In this document: in pieces, positions 50,101-61,729 of the stretch
How the letters are laid out: every line of letters starts with the position of its first letter
How positions within the stretch are numbered: the stretch's first letter is position 1
Assembly: GCA_964023205.1 (NCBI GenBank)
Contig: OZ026844.1
Coordinates: 34,643,326 to 34,707,325, forward strand
Origin: Lutraria lutraria
Lineage: Eukaryota > Mollusca > Bivalvia > Venerida > Mactridae
Reading direction: 5' to 3'
Length of the DNA stretch: 64,000 nucleotides
The notes under the pieces: generated by a model
Database searches by the model: none
Told to the model about the DNA's origin: nothing
The model's input: the letters and a program-made list of their open reading frames with translations, nothing else
Program-made: the position numbers and the translations under genes

Positions 50101-50554
50101 TGATGAAAACACACAGTTCAGCACAAGAACCAATTTTTTTCTCCATAGCCAATGGCTAGATTGGTTGAAGTAAGCAAAAACATCATGTTCCTCGAGATTA
50201 AATTTCAGATCCGATGATACTTGTACCTTCTTCGACCTACCTATGTCGGTCCAGTAAAATCCAAAATTAGGTTTGTCATATTCTAATGCCTCTAAGAACC
50301 TACCTGGTAGGTGCAATTATTGATCAGTTTGATATAATGTTCTAATATTTTTATTAGGAAAGAGGGTATGGATTGCACTGGTGATATTAACACTTTCATC
50401 ACTATTTAACTTAATATTTTCAGGAGATCCTTCATACCCTGTGGCGCCAAGTCAGCAAGTTTTCTTACCACAACAGAATCAGCCTGCGTCTGGACCATAT
50501 AACTACCAACCTGTTCCACCAGCACAAGCAGCTCCAGTTACTAAACCTTATTAA
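47173..50554 (+). CDS. Gene 6: six-Cys membrane protein, tail ends before PPxY
   Basis: Exons: 47173-47221, 48018-48256, 49549-49696, 49869-50060, 50424-50554; 759 nt, 252 residues, in frame. An earlier in-frame ATG at 47152 adds seven residues; 47173 gives MLKHAVILGLVALINA, like the paralog signals. Exon 2 has all four cysteines and SDNKICFKLEDMTLEC. Exon 3 (148 nt) has EFTC and DDTC. Exon 4 holds GKIRWTTWLRYVAIIPAVGV, a helix, WKVRKCRQQRQ and DRVKYNAAIDAAT. The proline-rich exon reads VAPSQQVFLPQQ and YNYQPVPPAQ, then stops with TAA at 50552, directly before AAG/GTTTGT, the donor-like sequence that paralogs 2-4 use to join the PPSY exon. No PPSY exon was found downstream. Confidence 0.82.
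47735..47790. repeat. MITE end fragment, intron 1 of gene 6
   Basis: GTCAGAGCACTACAAACAAA through TTGTTATTTTCAGCC matches one end of the 16287 and 57336 elements. Confidence 0.5.
47800..47965. repeat. Degenerate CAT/CCA trinucleotide tract
   Basis: ATCATCATTATCATTACAAC and similar words fill the 150-200 bp just before exon 2 of gene 6. This is low-complexity sequence, not an exon. Confidence 0.7.
49018..49417 (+). repeat. 400-bp hairpin-ended element, intron 2 of gene 6
   Basis: Left hairpin TAGCTCACCTGAGCACATAG / TGCTCGGAG; right end CAGGTGAGCG...GGCCATCATGGCCCTCTTGT. The interior has GTCAGAATGTTTGTC units, as in the elements at 53186 and 55625. Confidence 0.8.
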
Positions 50555-51343
50555 GGTTTGTTTCAAGCAATATGTATACCATCAGTGATTTTTCACCCTT
50601 TATAACAGAGGCCTAATATAGTCCTCTTCCCAATTGAAAATTTCTTTAGAATCTTGCTGTTTTTCCAAAAATCCAAACTTACACCAGCTATTTTATTTCC
50701 CATATCAGCAATTATAGTCATAATTCTTCCCAAAATCAACAGGCTAAGGCCTCTTTCCAATGTAAATGAAGATAGAAAAAACACTGACTGTAAAAGGCTC
50801 AGTTTAGTATAGGGTTCATTAGACAATTTATAGATTGCTCCACAAGTTTATTTAATTGTGATATGCAAGCCACTGGCCCATACACAATAATATTTACATT
50901 ACATAATAATATATATAAAATATATGCTAGAGACATGATAATTCACAAGATATATAGAGATTGGAGTTAGCATAGATTGTAAAATACAGCACTCCAAAGG
51001 TCTTTAAGTGGTTTTAATGTTAAGCATTATGCTTAGGAATATTTGAAAGGTACATAAGTACATTTCAGTTTGAGAAAAACATGAGCACATTCTTCAATAT
51101 TCTGTTATAGATCATACATACATCCGTTTCTTGAATTAATTTTACAAGAGCCCCTTTTGTGTTATTTCATAAGGCATTTCATTTTCAGGGGAGGGATGTC
51201 ATTCAAATTCAAAGTTCATTGAAGTAACAATAATTTGAAAATCTTATTGAACAACCATGTATCAGTGATTATGACCTTGTTCCTATAATCAATATGGTAT
51301 CCACCCAGGGATGCCTTCAGTGCCAATTTATCAATGTTTTGCA
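50555..51343 (+). other. 3' flank of gene 6
   Basis: AT-rich. No exon encoding a PPSY ending was found after scanning for an acceptor followed by a CTCCnCC-type start. The first downstream AATAAA is at 51542, inside the next element. Confidence 0.35.
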
Positions 51344-51945
51344 TACTGTAGAGCATTTTAATTTTGTGAGGTCAAAATTTCGCGTTTTTTGTTTGTTAAA
51401 AAGCAGCTGTTTTCTTTACTCGCATATTTATGAATTCGCGACGTCGTCAGACAGGATTAAAGTGAGATTAAAGACACTTGTTGTTTTGTTATTTGTGTGT
51501 CACACCTGATCTGTAAGACATTTAAGCTGTGATTTATGTCTAATAAAGTATAATAACAATAGATTGATAATAGTTTGGGGTTTTACAAACAGTAGGTAAT
51601 TAAGTGTGAAAAACTGTTACTGGTATGTTTAAGCGATGTCCAAAATTGTTCAACAAACGATAGTTTAGTAAAGGCAATATTATAAAAAAATTAGATTGTA
51701 AACATTAAAGGTTTAAATATTTTTATTGTTAATATCTTGCTTTCCGCAGATTAACTAAACTGATTATTTTTACGATAAAATACTATAACTGACTTACAAA
51801 ATGTAAGTTGCGTATTTTCGGACATACTCATTTTCGAATATATAAAACTCAGCATTTATTCGCGACATTTATGAATTAGCGAGGTATTCGATTCGTGAAT
51901 ATTAGCGAAAATAAAACTAACGCAAATAAAATCAGTTCTACAGTA
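51344..51945. repeat. 600-bp TACTGTAGA-ended element
   Basis: TACTGTAGAGCATTTTAATT at the left and AAATCAGTTCTACAGTA at the right are imperfect inverted ends; TTTATGAATTCGCGACG and CGCGACATTTATGAATTAGC also face each other. Related in its ends to the 17197 family, but longer. Confidence 0.6.
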
Positions 51946-52264
51946 TTGCCTTTGGTTCATTGGAATGACACATATTTGGCTGGGTTCATTTCATACTTTG
52001 TGTCATCATTCTGTATTGTTTGGTTGGTGTTTAATGCAGTTTTGCAAAGTTCTATATTTTTTTTGTAGAACTTGGTGTATGTGTTTTGTAGCAGGTACCG
52101 TGATGATGGACTTATTACAAGGTAATCAGCTTGTATGATCATGTGGGATTGTTGCATGAGATGTTGACTATTTCCTCTCTCCTGGTTCATTCCAGCTTGG
52201 CCATGTAAACATATTACTGGTACATCTATATACCGGTAGTGACTGTCGTGTCCGTCTGTACAAG

Positions 52265-52600
52265 GTTAAGGTGATATTACTGTTTCGTCTAGCACCAATA
52301 CTGCTTGCTAGAACACTTTCATACTTATACAGTTGTTGGATATGATCATTCTCAATCCACCTGTATCAAAATATCCCACTTTGATATTGACCTTGTCTTA
52401 ATTTCAACTTAAAATGATTCTGTACTAGATCAAGTAGATTTTACGAAACACTTGAATACTTACATGTATACAGTTGTTGCTTATGCCCATTCTCAATCCA
52501 CCTATACTTATCAAACACCCACTTTGACCTTGTTTAAATAGACTTTTGCTTCACAAGCCACCGGGGGCATATGTGTTTATTGAACTCTGCGTCTTGTTTA
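52265..52600. repeat. Dispersed ACAGTTGTTG...CAATCCACC repeat
   Basis: Two tandem-like copies of TATACAGTTGTTGnnTATG + ATTCTCAATCCACCT + CCCACTTTGA occur at about 52328 and 52476. Further relatives are at about 59625 and 63833. The right border has CCGGGGGCATATGTGT. Confidence 0.6.
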
Positions 52601-53185
52601 AGTAAAGTTATGATTTCTTTCTTTTTAAGATCTGGTGCCTAATATATCCAACTCATCTAGATTACCTCCATCATTCAGCTGTCTTATGTACATGTATAGA
52701 TCAGATAATGCCTTGATTGATCTGGATAAAGCAGTCATAGGGTGAAAAATAGTTAAACAGTAAATCATTCAGTACTTCTGTTTTACATATTTACTGGATA
52801 AAACTGGGAGCATCGCAACTAGAGCATTAACATCCAATCGTGTTCACGCCAATTTGCATTTTTAACTGTTTTGGTAATTGAAACTAAACTCCACAAACAC
52901 CACTTTCTATGGAAATGTGTTGTCAGTATAAGTGTGTAAACCATTTTAACTGTGATTGTGTATTGTGTAGGGAGAAGCTGGAAGTATACATCAATACTCA
53001 GTTATTTTATGGTTTATTGTAAGATCCTATGTTGTAGAATGCCTTATACTTTCAGGAATGTATCTTATATGTTTTTAGAACATATTCTCTGTGATAATAA
53101 TCTCATAATTTACTCATATTCATATCATACAAGTATACATGTAGTTATGTGAATCTTTTTTTATTATGTTATACTGTTGTGTTTT
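52601..53185. other. Gene-free spacer
   Basis: AT-rich sequence with no supported exon or repeat. Confidence 0.35.
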
Positions 53186-54484
53186 TAGCTCACATGTCAC
53201 AAAGTGACAAAGTGAGCTATTAGGATCACTCTCTGTCTGGCGTCCGGCGTCGTGCAGTGTGCGTCGTGCGTCGTCAAACTTTATGTTGTGACCACACTAG
53301 GGGCCACATTTTTAGCTCAATTATAGCAAAACTGGGTCTAACTGATTGGACGAGTTCGATATTGGGCCATTTTGGGTAAAAAAATAGGTCACCAGGGCCA
53401 AATAAGGGAAAACCTTGTGAACACTTTAGAAATCACTGTTTTGATTGCATCTTCATGAAACTTTGTCAGAATGTTTATTTTAATAATGTGTAGGACAAGT
53501 TTGATAATGGGTCATTTCCGGTGAAAAACTAGGTCACTAGGGCAAATTGCTGGAAAACCTTGTGAACACTCTAGAAGTCACTGTTTTGATTGGATGATCA
53601 TGAAACCTTGTCAGAATGTTTGTCTTTATAATATCTTGGACGAGTTCGAACATGGGTCATCTTGGGTCAAAAACTAGGTCGCTAGGTCAAATCTTATGAA
53701 AAACCATGTTAACACTGTAGATTTCACAGTTATTATTGGATCTTCACCAAACTTTGTCAAATCGTTTGTTTTTAATGAGATAACGGTCAAGTATAAATAT
53801 GGGTCATCTGGGGTCAATAACTAGGTCACCAGGTCAAATCTTAGGAAAACTTTGTTAACACTGTAGATGTCGCAGTTTTAATTGGATCTTCACCAAACCT
53901 TGTCAGAATGTTTGCCTCAATGATATGTGGGTCAAGGTTGAACATGGGTCAGCCGGGGTCAAAAACTGGGTCACCAGGTCAAATCTTAGGTAAAAATATT
54001 GTAAAAGCTCTAAATGTCATGGTTTTAATTGGATCTTGGCCAAACCTTGTCAGATTGTTTGTCTTAATGATATTAAGGACAAGTTAAAATATGGGTCACC
54101 TAGGGTCAAAAACCAGGTCACAAGGTCAAATCTTAGGAAAACCTTATTAACACTGTAGATGTCAAATTTTGATCGTATCTTCAACAAACCTAGTCAGAAT
54201 GTTTGTCTTAATGATATGTAAGACAAATTCGAACATAGGTCGTCTGTGGTCAAAAAGTAGGTCACGAGGTCAAATCTTGGAAAACCTTGTCTATGCTGTA
54301 GTTTTCATGGTTTTGATTGGATCTTCACCAAATTTTGTCAGAATGTTTGTCTTATTTATATGTAGGACAAGTTCTAACATGGGTCATCTAGGGTCAAAAA
54401 CTAGGTCACTGGTTCAAAACAATGTTTTAATGAGTGAACAGTGATTGTCATGTGAGCGATATAGGGCCATCTTGGCCCTCTTGT
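53186..54484 (+). repeat. 1.3-kb hairpin-ended tandem-unit element
   Basis: Left hairpin AGCTCACATGTCACAAAGTG / ACAAAGTGAGCT, then GTCCGGCGTCGTGCAG. The interior holds about seven units of roughly 145 bp, each with GTCAGAATGTTTGTC, ATGGGTCATCT, AAAAACTAGGTCACCAGGTC and TTGGATCTTCACC. Right end GGCCATCTTGGCCCTCTTGT. Unit starts lie at about 53466, 53609, 53757, 53905, 54050, 54193 and 54337. Non-coding. Confidence 0.85.
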
Positions 54485-55148
54485 TATATACATTTACAAT
54501 GTATTCTAAATGTGGAAAATAAAATTTGATGAAGTTGAAAACCAACTTTGTACAAGAAGGAACGTTTTTACTAAGTCCAATCTGAGTGTATCATTATACT
54601 TGATTTTATGAATTTTTTGAGGGACCAAAATTTTCGTTTGTGCTGTTTTGTTAGTTTAAGATTTTGAGGGTTGTAACACAAATACGCGCAATCTGAAGAA
54701 CTTATTATTTTAGTTTTCGCCATACAGTAGTACATGTTTATGTTAAATTTTGTAGGATACTATATTAGCCAAATAAATCATGAAAGTATATTTTATGAAT
54801 ATTTCTATTTTTCTCCATACTGAAATGTAAGAAATGCCTTTTTCTAGCATTTATTTGGTCTACATTTATAGATGTATTGTGTCGTAATTTTCCAGGGCAC
54901 CTTGGTTTTGATAAGTGAAATTTACAGCACCTTGTTTTCTGTTACTATCAGTTCACTGGGGTAGCTTCCTATAGGCTCTGTAGGCACGTGTCTACTCTTA
55001 TTTCGGACAAATGAAAAATAAATAATAAAATGCCAAATACACAATTATGGTATGTGCCTGGAGAATAGAAGACCCATGTTGTGATGCATTTAATTGCATC
55101 ATCTGTGTAATAAATAAATTTGATTGACTATTTCTAAAAGACTCAAAA
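54485..55148. other. Gene-free spacer
   Basis: AT-rich; nothing recognised. Confidence 0.35.
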
Positions 55149-55359
55149 TACTGTATTTTCATTTATTTTCGTTGGGCTTAATTTTCGTGGGTTTTACTAA
55201 AATGGCTATTTCGTGGGGACATGAATTCGTGGATTTTGATTTTTGAAAAGAAATGCTTTATCTCTACATTTAAATTCGAGGGGATTTGATTTCGTGGATG
55301 AGCCTACCCACGAAATCCACGAAATTAAATCCCCAACGAAAATTAATGATTTCACAGTA
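55149..55359 (+). repeat. TACTGTA-ended MITE-like element
   Basis: Same orientation and content as 17197-17391: TACTGTATTTTCATTTATTT, AATGGCTATTTCGTGGGGAC and GAAATTAAATCCCCAACGAA, ending CACAGTAG. Confidence 0.85.
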
Positions 55360-55624
55360 GCTGAAAAAAATGCAAAACTTGTTTGTAGTATTTCTGAAGA
55401 CAGGGGAAAAAAGGAGCCAAGAGGGGAAAATGGCTAAGAATCATAATGCAATACTGTTATTATATGGGGAAAAAGTGGCCTACATGGGGAAGAAATGGCC
55501 TAGAATCATAATGCAATACTGTTATTATTAGGGGGGGGGGGGAGTGGCCAATGTGGGACCATTCAGAAAAATACTTTATCCCGTTTTCACACCTTGTTGG
55601 TACATTAACATCATGAACTGTTCT

Positions 55625-56728
55625 TAGCTCACATGAGCGCTTAGTGCTCAGGATGAGCTTTTGTGGTCAGTCTTTGTCCGGTGTTGTGAGGAATCAATTT
55701 TTACCTTGTGAATACACTAGGGGCCACAATTTTAGCCCAATTATCACAAAATTAGGTCAGAATGTTAATATCGACAAACCTCGGACAGGTTCGATAATGG
55801 GTGACTTTGGGTCAAAAACTAGGTCACCAGGGCCAATTAAGGGAACGCCGTGTGAACACTCAAGACATCACTGTTTTGATTGGATCTTCATGAAACTTTG
55901 ACAGAATGTTTAGAATGATTTTAATGATATGTAGGTCAAGACCGATATTGGGTCATCTCCGGTCAAAAACTAGGTCACCAGGGCAAATTGTGAACACTCT
56001 TCATGATATCTTGTCAGAATGTTTGTCTTTACAATATCTTGAACGAGTTGGAACATGGGTCATCTGGAGTCAGTAACTAGGTCAACAGGTAAAACCTTAG
56101 GAAAACCTTGTTTACATTGTAGATGTCACAGTTTTGATTGGATCTTCAAACCTTGTCAGAATGTTTGCCTTAATGATATGTGCTTCAAGTTTAAACGTGG
56201 ATCAGCTGGGGTCAAAAACTAGGTCACCAGGTCAAATCTTAGTTAAAAAACTTGTTAAAGCTCTAGATGCCACGGTTTTAATTGAATCCTCACCAAACCT
56301 TGTCAGATATATGATATTAGGGACAATTTCGCATATGGGTCAACTGGGGCCTAAACCTAGGTCACGAGGTCAAATATTAAGAAAACCTTGCTTATGTTGT
56401 AGATGTCATGGTTTTGATTGGATCTTAACCAAACCTTGTCAGAATGTTTGTCATATTGATATGTAAGACGCGTTCGAACATGGGTCACCTCAGATAAAAA
56501 ACTTGGTCACTAGGTCAAATCTAAGGAAGTTGGATCATCACCAAACCTTGTTAGAATGTTTGTTTTAATGATATATAGGTCAATTTCAAACATGGATCAT
56601 CTGGGGGTCAGACACTACGTCACCAGGTCAAATCACAGGAAAACCTTGATATCAGCAGACCTCATGACACAGGTTCAAAACGATGTTTTAATGAGTGAGT
56701 GATATAGGGTCATCTTGGCCCTCTTGTT
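55625..56728 (+). repeat. 1.1-kb hairpin-ended tandem-unit element
   Basis: Left hairpin TAGCTCACATGAGCGCTTAG / TGCTCAGGATGAGCT. The interior has about seven diverged units of roughly 140 bp with CTAGGTCACCAGG and CCTTGTCAGAATGTTTG. Right end TCATCTTGGCCCTCTTGT. Same family as the preceding large element but older, with more indels. Confidence 0.8.
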
Positions 56729-57335
56729 ACTTTTAGTTACAATAGCCATTAAATGGTGCGCTCTAGTATTTTCCTTTACTTTACGAGTTCTTATAATAAA
56801 ACATTTCATCGTAGAAGCGACAGGTGCGCGATGTCGACCACCGGTGTACTACCATTGGATACACTTCTCGCCCCCTCCCTGTGATTTCTACACATAGTAC
56901 TTGGCTGGCAACACTGAAAAAGCGACAAAAAATACAAAAGGCTAAGCGAGAGAAGATGTATCATCAATGTATAAAATACAACTATTTAATATTGAATATA
57001 AACTGAAAAAAGACAATATATATTTTATAAGTTAATTCAGACTTCCTAAGATAATACAAAATCATCTTACCCCAAAATACATGAAAATGATCATATTTTC
57101 CTTCGAAATTTATTAATGTATGTTCAAAGAATTAAGTCAACAATCAAGAATGACTTCTTGCAGTACTTTTATTCTCAGTTATTCAGCTAATTAACTAGAC
57201 GATAGATCTATTCGCTTAAACAAATCAACATCCTTCATTTCTACCACTAAACAGCAAATTACAGACATTGTTTACATTAATTCATACATAGTTCATAGGC
57301 TGACTGTAGGCTTATCTGTCAAGGCTTTGTGACCA
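56729..57335. other. Gene-free spacer
   Basis: AT-rich; no supported exon or repeat. Confidence 0.35.
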
Positions 57336-57523
57336 GGCTGAAAATTAATAAGTTTGTTTGGAGTGCTCCTACCTACTCACGAAAATCCTAGCAAATTAAT
57401 ACAATTATTTTTGGGTGGGTATTTTTTTACTATATATTGTTATGTTTTAAAAAGAATCCCTACCTACCTACCTATTGCTAAAATTCTGGCTACGAAGCAC
57501 TCCAAACTGACTTATTTTCAGCC
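57336..57523. repeat. MITE-like foldback (GGCTGAAAAT ends)
   Basis: GGCTGAAAATTAATAAGTTT plus GTTTGGAGTGCTC mirrors GAAGCACTCCAAACTGACTT plus ATTTTCAGCC. Same family as 16287-16463. Confidence 0.85.
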
Positions 57524-57654
57524 CCATCTGTACAAACGGTTAGTTAATAAAATGATGAATGATTCTAAGTTGGAACTTTGAAATGAGTCTTATACGTGAT
57601 TTGATTTTACTGAAGAGGAACAATCCACTCATTATAATGGACAGAATTATGTAA

Positions 57655-57816
57655 TACAGTTAAACCTGTGTTTGTGGTCACCTCTGGGTAAAGACCACCC
57701 TGTGAATTAAGGCCGTTCTTTTGAATCTGTCTCTGGTTGTTCAGAACAAAATTACCTCCAGAGTAATGGTCACTGGTCAGCCAATAAAGGTTGGCCTTTT
57801 TCATAGGTTTGACTGA
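57655..57816. repeat. TACAGTTAAACCTG MITE-like element
   Basis: TACAGTTAAACCTGTGTTTG faces ATAGGTTTGACTGA; GGTCACCTCTGGGTAAAGAC and AATAAAGGTTGGCC are inside. Same family as 23542-23703. Confidence 0.75.
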
Positions 57817-60572
57817 AAATATAATACCAGTACATGACTGTTGTAATAACACGTACCTGACACCCCAAATGTAGCCTCTATAGTTATGCTCCGGTACCCC
57901 TGTCTTCCCGCGCTTAATTGATCGTGATTCCCGTGCGTCTTTTGTGGACAGCATGTTCATCTTCACTGCAGTCAGTCGATTATTACCTGGATGCGAGTTA
58001 AATGTTATGGTGAAGGTTCAACTATGCTACGGTAAGTGTTTTATTTCTCAGTATTTAATTCGTTTGGAGACCAACATTATATTGTGTGGCATACTTTATA
58101 TCATACTTTGTTTTCGTAAATTTCTTGTCACCGTGTATAACACGTACGTTACAACCACGTGTTGTAAAATTAATACATGCACAGATAAAAGCAACATTTA
58201 CTGTCATTATTAGGGCTAGATGCCACCATGGACACTATATATTTTATATCATATTGTTAATCAAGAGTAGGCTACCTGTTTCCACTGAAAATTTATTTTA
58301 CTAGCGTCTTTTGGCGAAGAAAATATCGGACACGAAAAATAACTGGATTATTTTTTCCGCGTAAGGTTTAATTTATGAAAATATAGTTAAAATAGATTTG
58401 AACTATGGATATTATTTGGTTAATTTTCTTAATATTATTACAAAATTGTTGGACGTCGAAACATCGATGTTCAGTCTCAAGATAGGCTCGCGTTTTGCTG
58501 GTACTGATCAAGGGAAGTAACCTCCACCGGGAGGTGAACTAGTACCCGTTGATTTCTTGTCCTTTGGTGCACTGCAACCAGTTTAAGTTTGGGGTAGCAT
58601 TAGTCTACGAAAAGATCTGGGTATTCCGCTAGTCCAACTAATATCGGCAAGCGCAAAAAATGTCTCGGTATCATCTGTAGGCTCTCCTATAGTGTACAAT
58701 TAAAGTGGCTAGTAGAGCATTGTTCTGTGTGGTCACAAAACTGTGATTAGATCATTTTAAGACCTGGAAAAACATTATCTATTGTTTTATTACTAGTTGA
58801 ATTTCATTTAAACACGCCCCCTATCAGCTCTGTCCTATCATCTGTGTACATAGTGTAAAAGTATAACTGGTCAGTTCATTTTAATATGGTTGTTCAGTAT
58901 TTCCCTTAATCCGTTTGTTTACACAGCAAAAAGTTTAAAACGACCCAGTACTTTCCAATTACCCATTTTGCCAGCTTGTTTTTACTGTGAAATTTTCTTT
59001 CTTTTTGAAAAAGTGAACACATGTATGTAAGAAGAACCAGTTTAGCTGACAGCCACATGGCAGGTATACATATTTATTCTGTTCAGTTTTATATCTACGT
59101 AATGAAAATTATAAAAGGTAAAATAGTTCCGTACAATTTAATTATGCATTTTTTCTTCTAATGTCAAGGTGTATTACTATGATATTGTTTGTTTAATTTT
59201 CAATTTCATTGTTGGGATTTTGTTGGGTTATTTTCATTTTAATGCTTGTACTAAGTTTTTAACATCAGTTCAATTCTTCACGTACATGGGGCACATTGTA
59301 AATTTATATTACAATGTTCATGCTTTTTGTCTACACGGCTGCATATAAAGAAACCCAGTTGGTCATTTAAATGTTATAATTTTGTGGTCGATTTTTAAGT
59401 AGATTTGCTGTTTGACTGACTGTATTATGCAAATAATTGCAACCAAATATCAACATGAACATACCTCATGAGATTATACATATAATAGTAATTAATTTGT
59501 CTGTTTGCCTGTCCGTATGAGGTAAACTTTACTATACAGTTTCATAATATATCACTTACAATGTTTCAAATGGGCTGTTTCTTGATAAAGTATAGTTTAT
59601 CGTTTACTAGAATTCTTTGATATTTATACAGTTGTTAGCTTGGACCACCTTCTCCAAGCCACTCATATCGATCAACCTTAAATTTACATTGACTTTAATA
59701 CGATAAACAAAATAATTTTAAATGAGATATTTCTCTATTAACTAAATTATACACTTTCGTCTAGCATCAGTTGCTATTTCTTCATAAACTACCACATTTT
59801 ACTGTGTCGTCTACTACCAACCATGCTAACATGTGCATGTATTGATTTTGTTGTTATCATACATCTTTGGTGCAGTTATTGGACTTTGTCATTTTTGGAT
59901 GGTGATTTCCTTAGATGATTTAACACCACATTTACACTTTGCGTCTGACAGTGCATTCAGTGCTTTGATTTGAATCATGGAAATAAAGTTGAGGATAACA
60001 TGGGTTTAATTGTCTAATAAACGTATTTATAGATAAAATTTGGTTTGAAAAATTGTGTTTATATATTTATCATTGAATATTCCTACAACGAGAGGTACGG
60101 AAAAGTCACCTTCAGTCAATACTTTCAGTACGTTGATTCCTATGTGGCATATACAGGGCAATTATGATTATTTGAAACGTTGCTTCTGAAGTGCTCCGTT
60201 GATCCATATGTGCGCTTGATCTGTATAGAGTATATTTTTTATCAATCCATATTTCGCTCTGATAATTTGGCATGTATTTTGCCAATATGTTACATAACAG
60301 TACATAGAATTTTGGCGTAAAACATCTATGACTGGTCTCATTTAAAACACTCACACAGTACACGAAATTTACGGATGACCCACGTGTTTTACAAATCGAC
60401 CTGTTTTAGATTGAAAATCTATTGCCCAGCATGCCATTTGGAACTTATGCATTTATTGAATGCAGTGTCTTGATTAAATGTAATATTTGTGAACGGGACA
60501 CCTATTGTTTTAATATCTCAAATATCCTTTAATGGACCAATATATATTATTGTTAATTTCATTTCTCTATAG
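57817..60572. other. Gene-poor region with weak exon candidates
   Basis: An ATG at 57952 leads to a consensus-like donor (G|GTAAGT) at about 58032, encoding about 27 residues. Another short frame (ATG 59022) ends at G|GTATAC at 59063. Neither resembles a known protein or joins to a long reading frame. A fragment of the CTGGTT/dispersed repeat family lies at about 58500-58600. These may be non-coding exons or nothing. Confidence 0.2.
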
Positions 60573-61391
60573 CTGGTAGGAATAAGAACAGCAATTCTAG
60601 GAATGGTGCATATGTCTGTGCTTGACAATGAAAACAAATTGGCCATCAGTCCAAGGTAGGTGTTTTAAAATTATCGCCCTTTAAATATTAATGATTTAAG
60701 AAGAATGTGTCTGGATGTACAATTGTTTTTCACAGTATTTCGATCTTTATTGAGCAGGCAGTTGACCCATTTTCATAAATTCTGTACTGATGCTTACCTT
60801 GTTCTCCGTATGGTAAAGCCAACGTTGACATCAGACATAAATGCGTTAGTGCAGTATAATAACATGTCTTATAACACAATCTAAACATTCAGCTAGGTTC
60901 AATAACTGAGACACAGAAGAAAAACACATCTTGATATTATGTTGTTTGTTATTTGTAATGGTTTGAATTAATACATGTAATTATGATTGTTTATGTATAT
61001 GATGAGAACCCAAGACATCTAACGTGGGCCTCAACGATTATGAATTGACTTTTGCTGAATTGGCTTGTGGTTGTTTTGTTGGTTGATGATCAACATTTAA
61101 AACCAACAGATATCAACCTAGTATGATAGAAGTCTATAAATTAAGTAGCTATTTGAAATTATTTTCAAAATGAAATGTTTTAAAATTATTCCTTTGCAGA
61201 AGGATTTGGGAAGTACTTCGGGCGCCATAAGAACATTTGTGAAATTACAGAAATGGATCATGAAGGCTGTCCGCACTGTCAATAAATTCACGATGTATGC
61301 ATGTGCGGGGAAAACAGACTCGACTTCAAATTGTCTACTGTACAAAGTGGAAACTGTTACATCAGATGACGACAGGAATCAGTGGCTGTAA
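60573..61391 (+). other. Two candidate exons of an unknown transcript
   Basis: 60573-60655 is bounded by CTCTATAG and a GTAGGT donor; 61200 follows CCTTTGCAG. Alone, the second has a 64-codon frame to TAA at 61391, but when joined to the first in its only open frame, translation stops after nine codons. This argues for a non-coding RNA, or for one or both exons being false. Confidence 0.2.
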
Positions 61392-61729
61392 GAAATATAA
61401 TATATGGTATTTATAAGTTTGATCTTACAAAATGTAGTCTTGACTAACACACTATAGTCCGACAAACATGCAGGTCTAAAAACACACATAGTAACAGTCT
61501 GAAAATCTTTCCTTTTATCACCTTGTTGTCTTCTTTCTGTTCTTTCATATTCTGTATCATTAATAGATTAATTTATATGTGTGTGAAACATTTCATTTCC
61601 ATGATAGTTGTATTCAATAATCATTTGGGATAATGTTCTCTGGCAGATACACATTTTGACAACTTTTTTTTATATGATAGTAAAGTCACAAACATTGTAC
61701 ATAATAATATACCCCTTCTACAACAATTA

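Noticed and set aside
54169..56466. Plus-strand frames of 85-110 codons at 54.2, 55.6 and 56.1 kb
   Set aside because: They fall within the tandem-unit elements and repeat the same words; they are not proteins.
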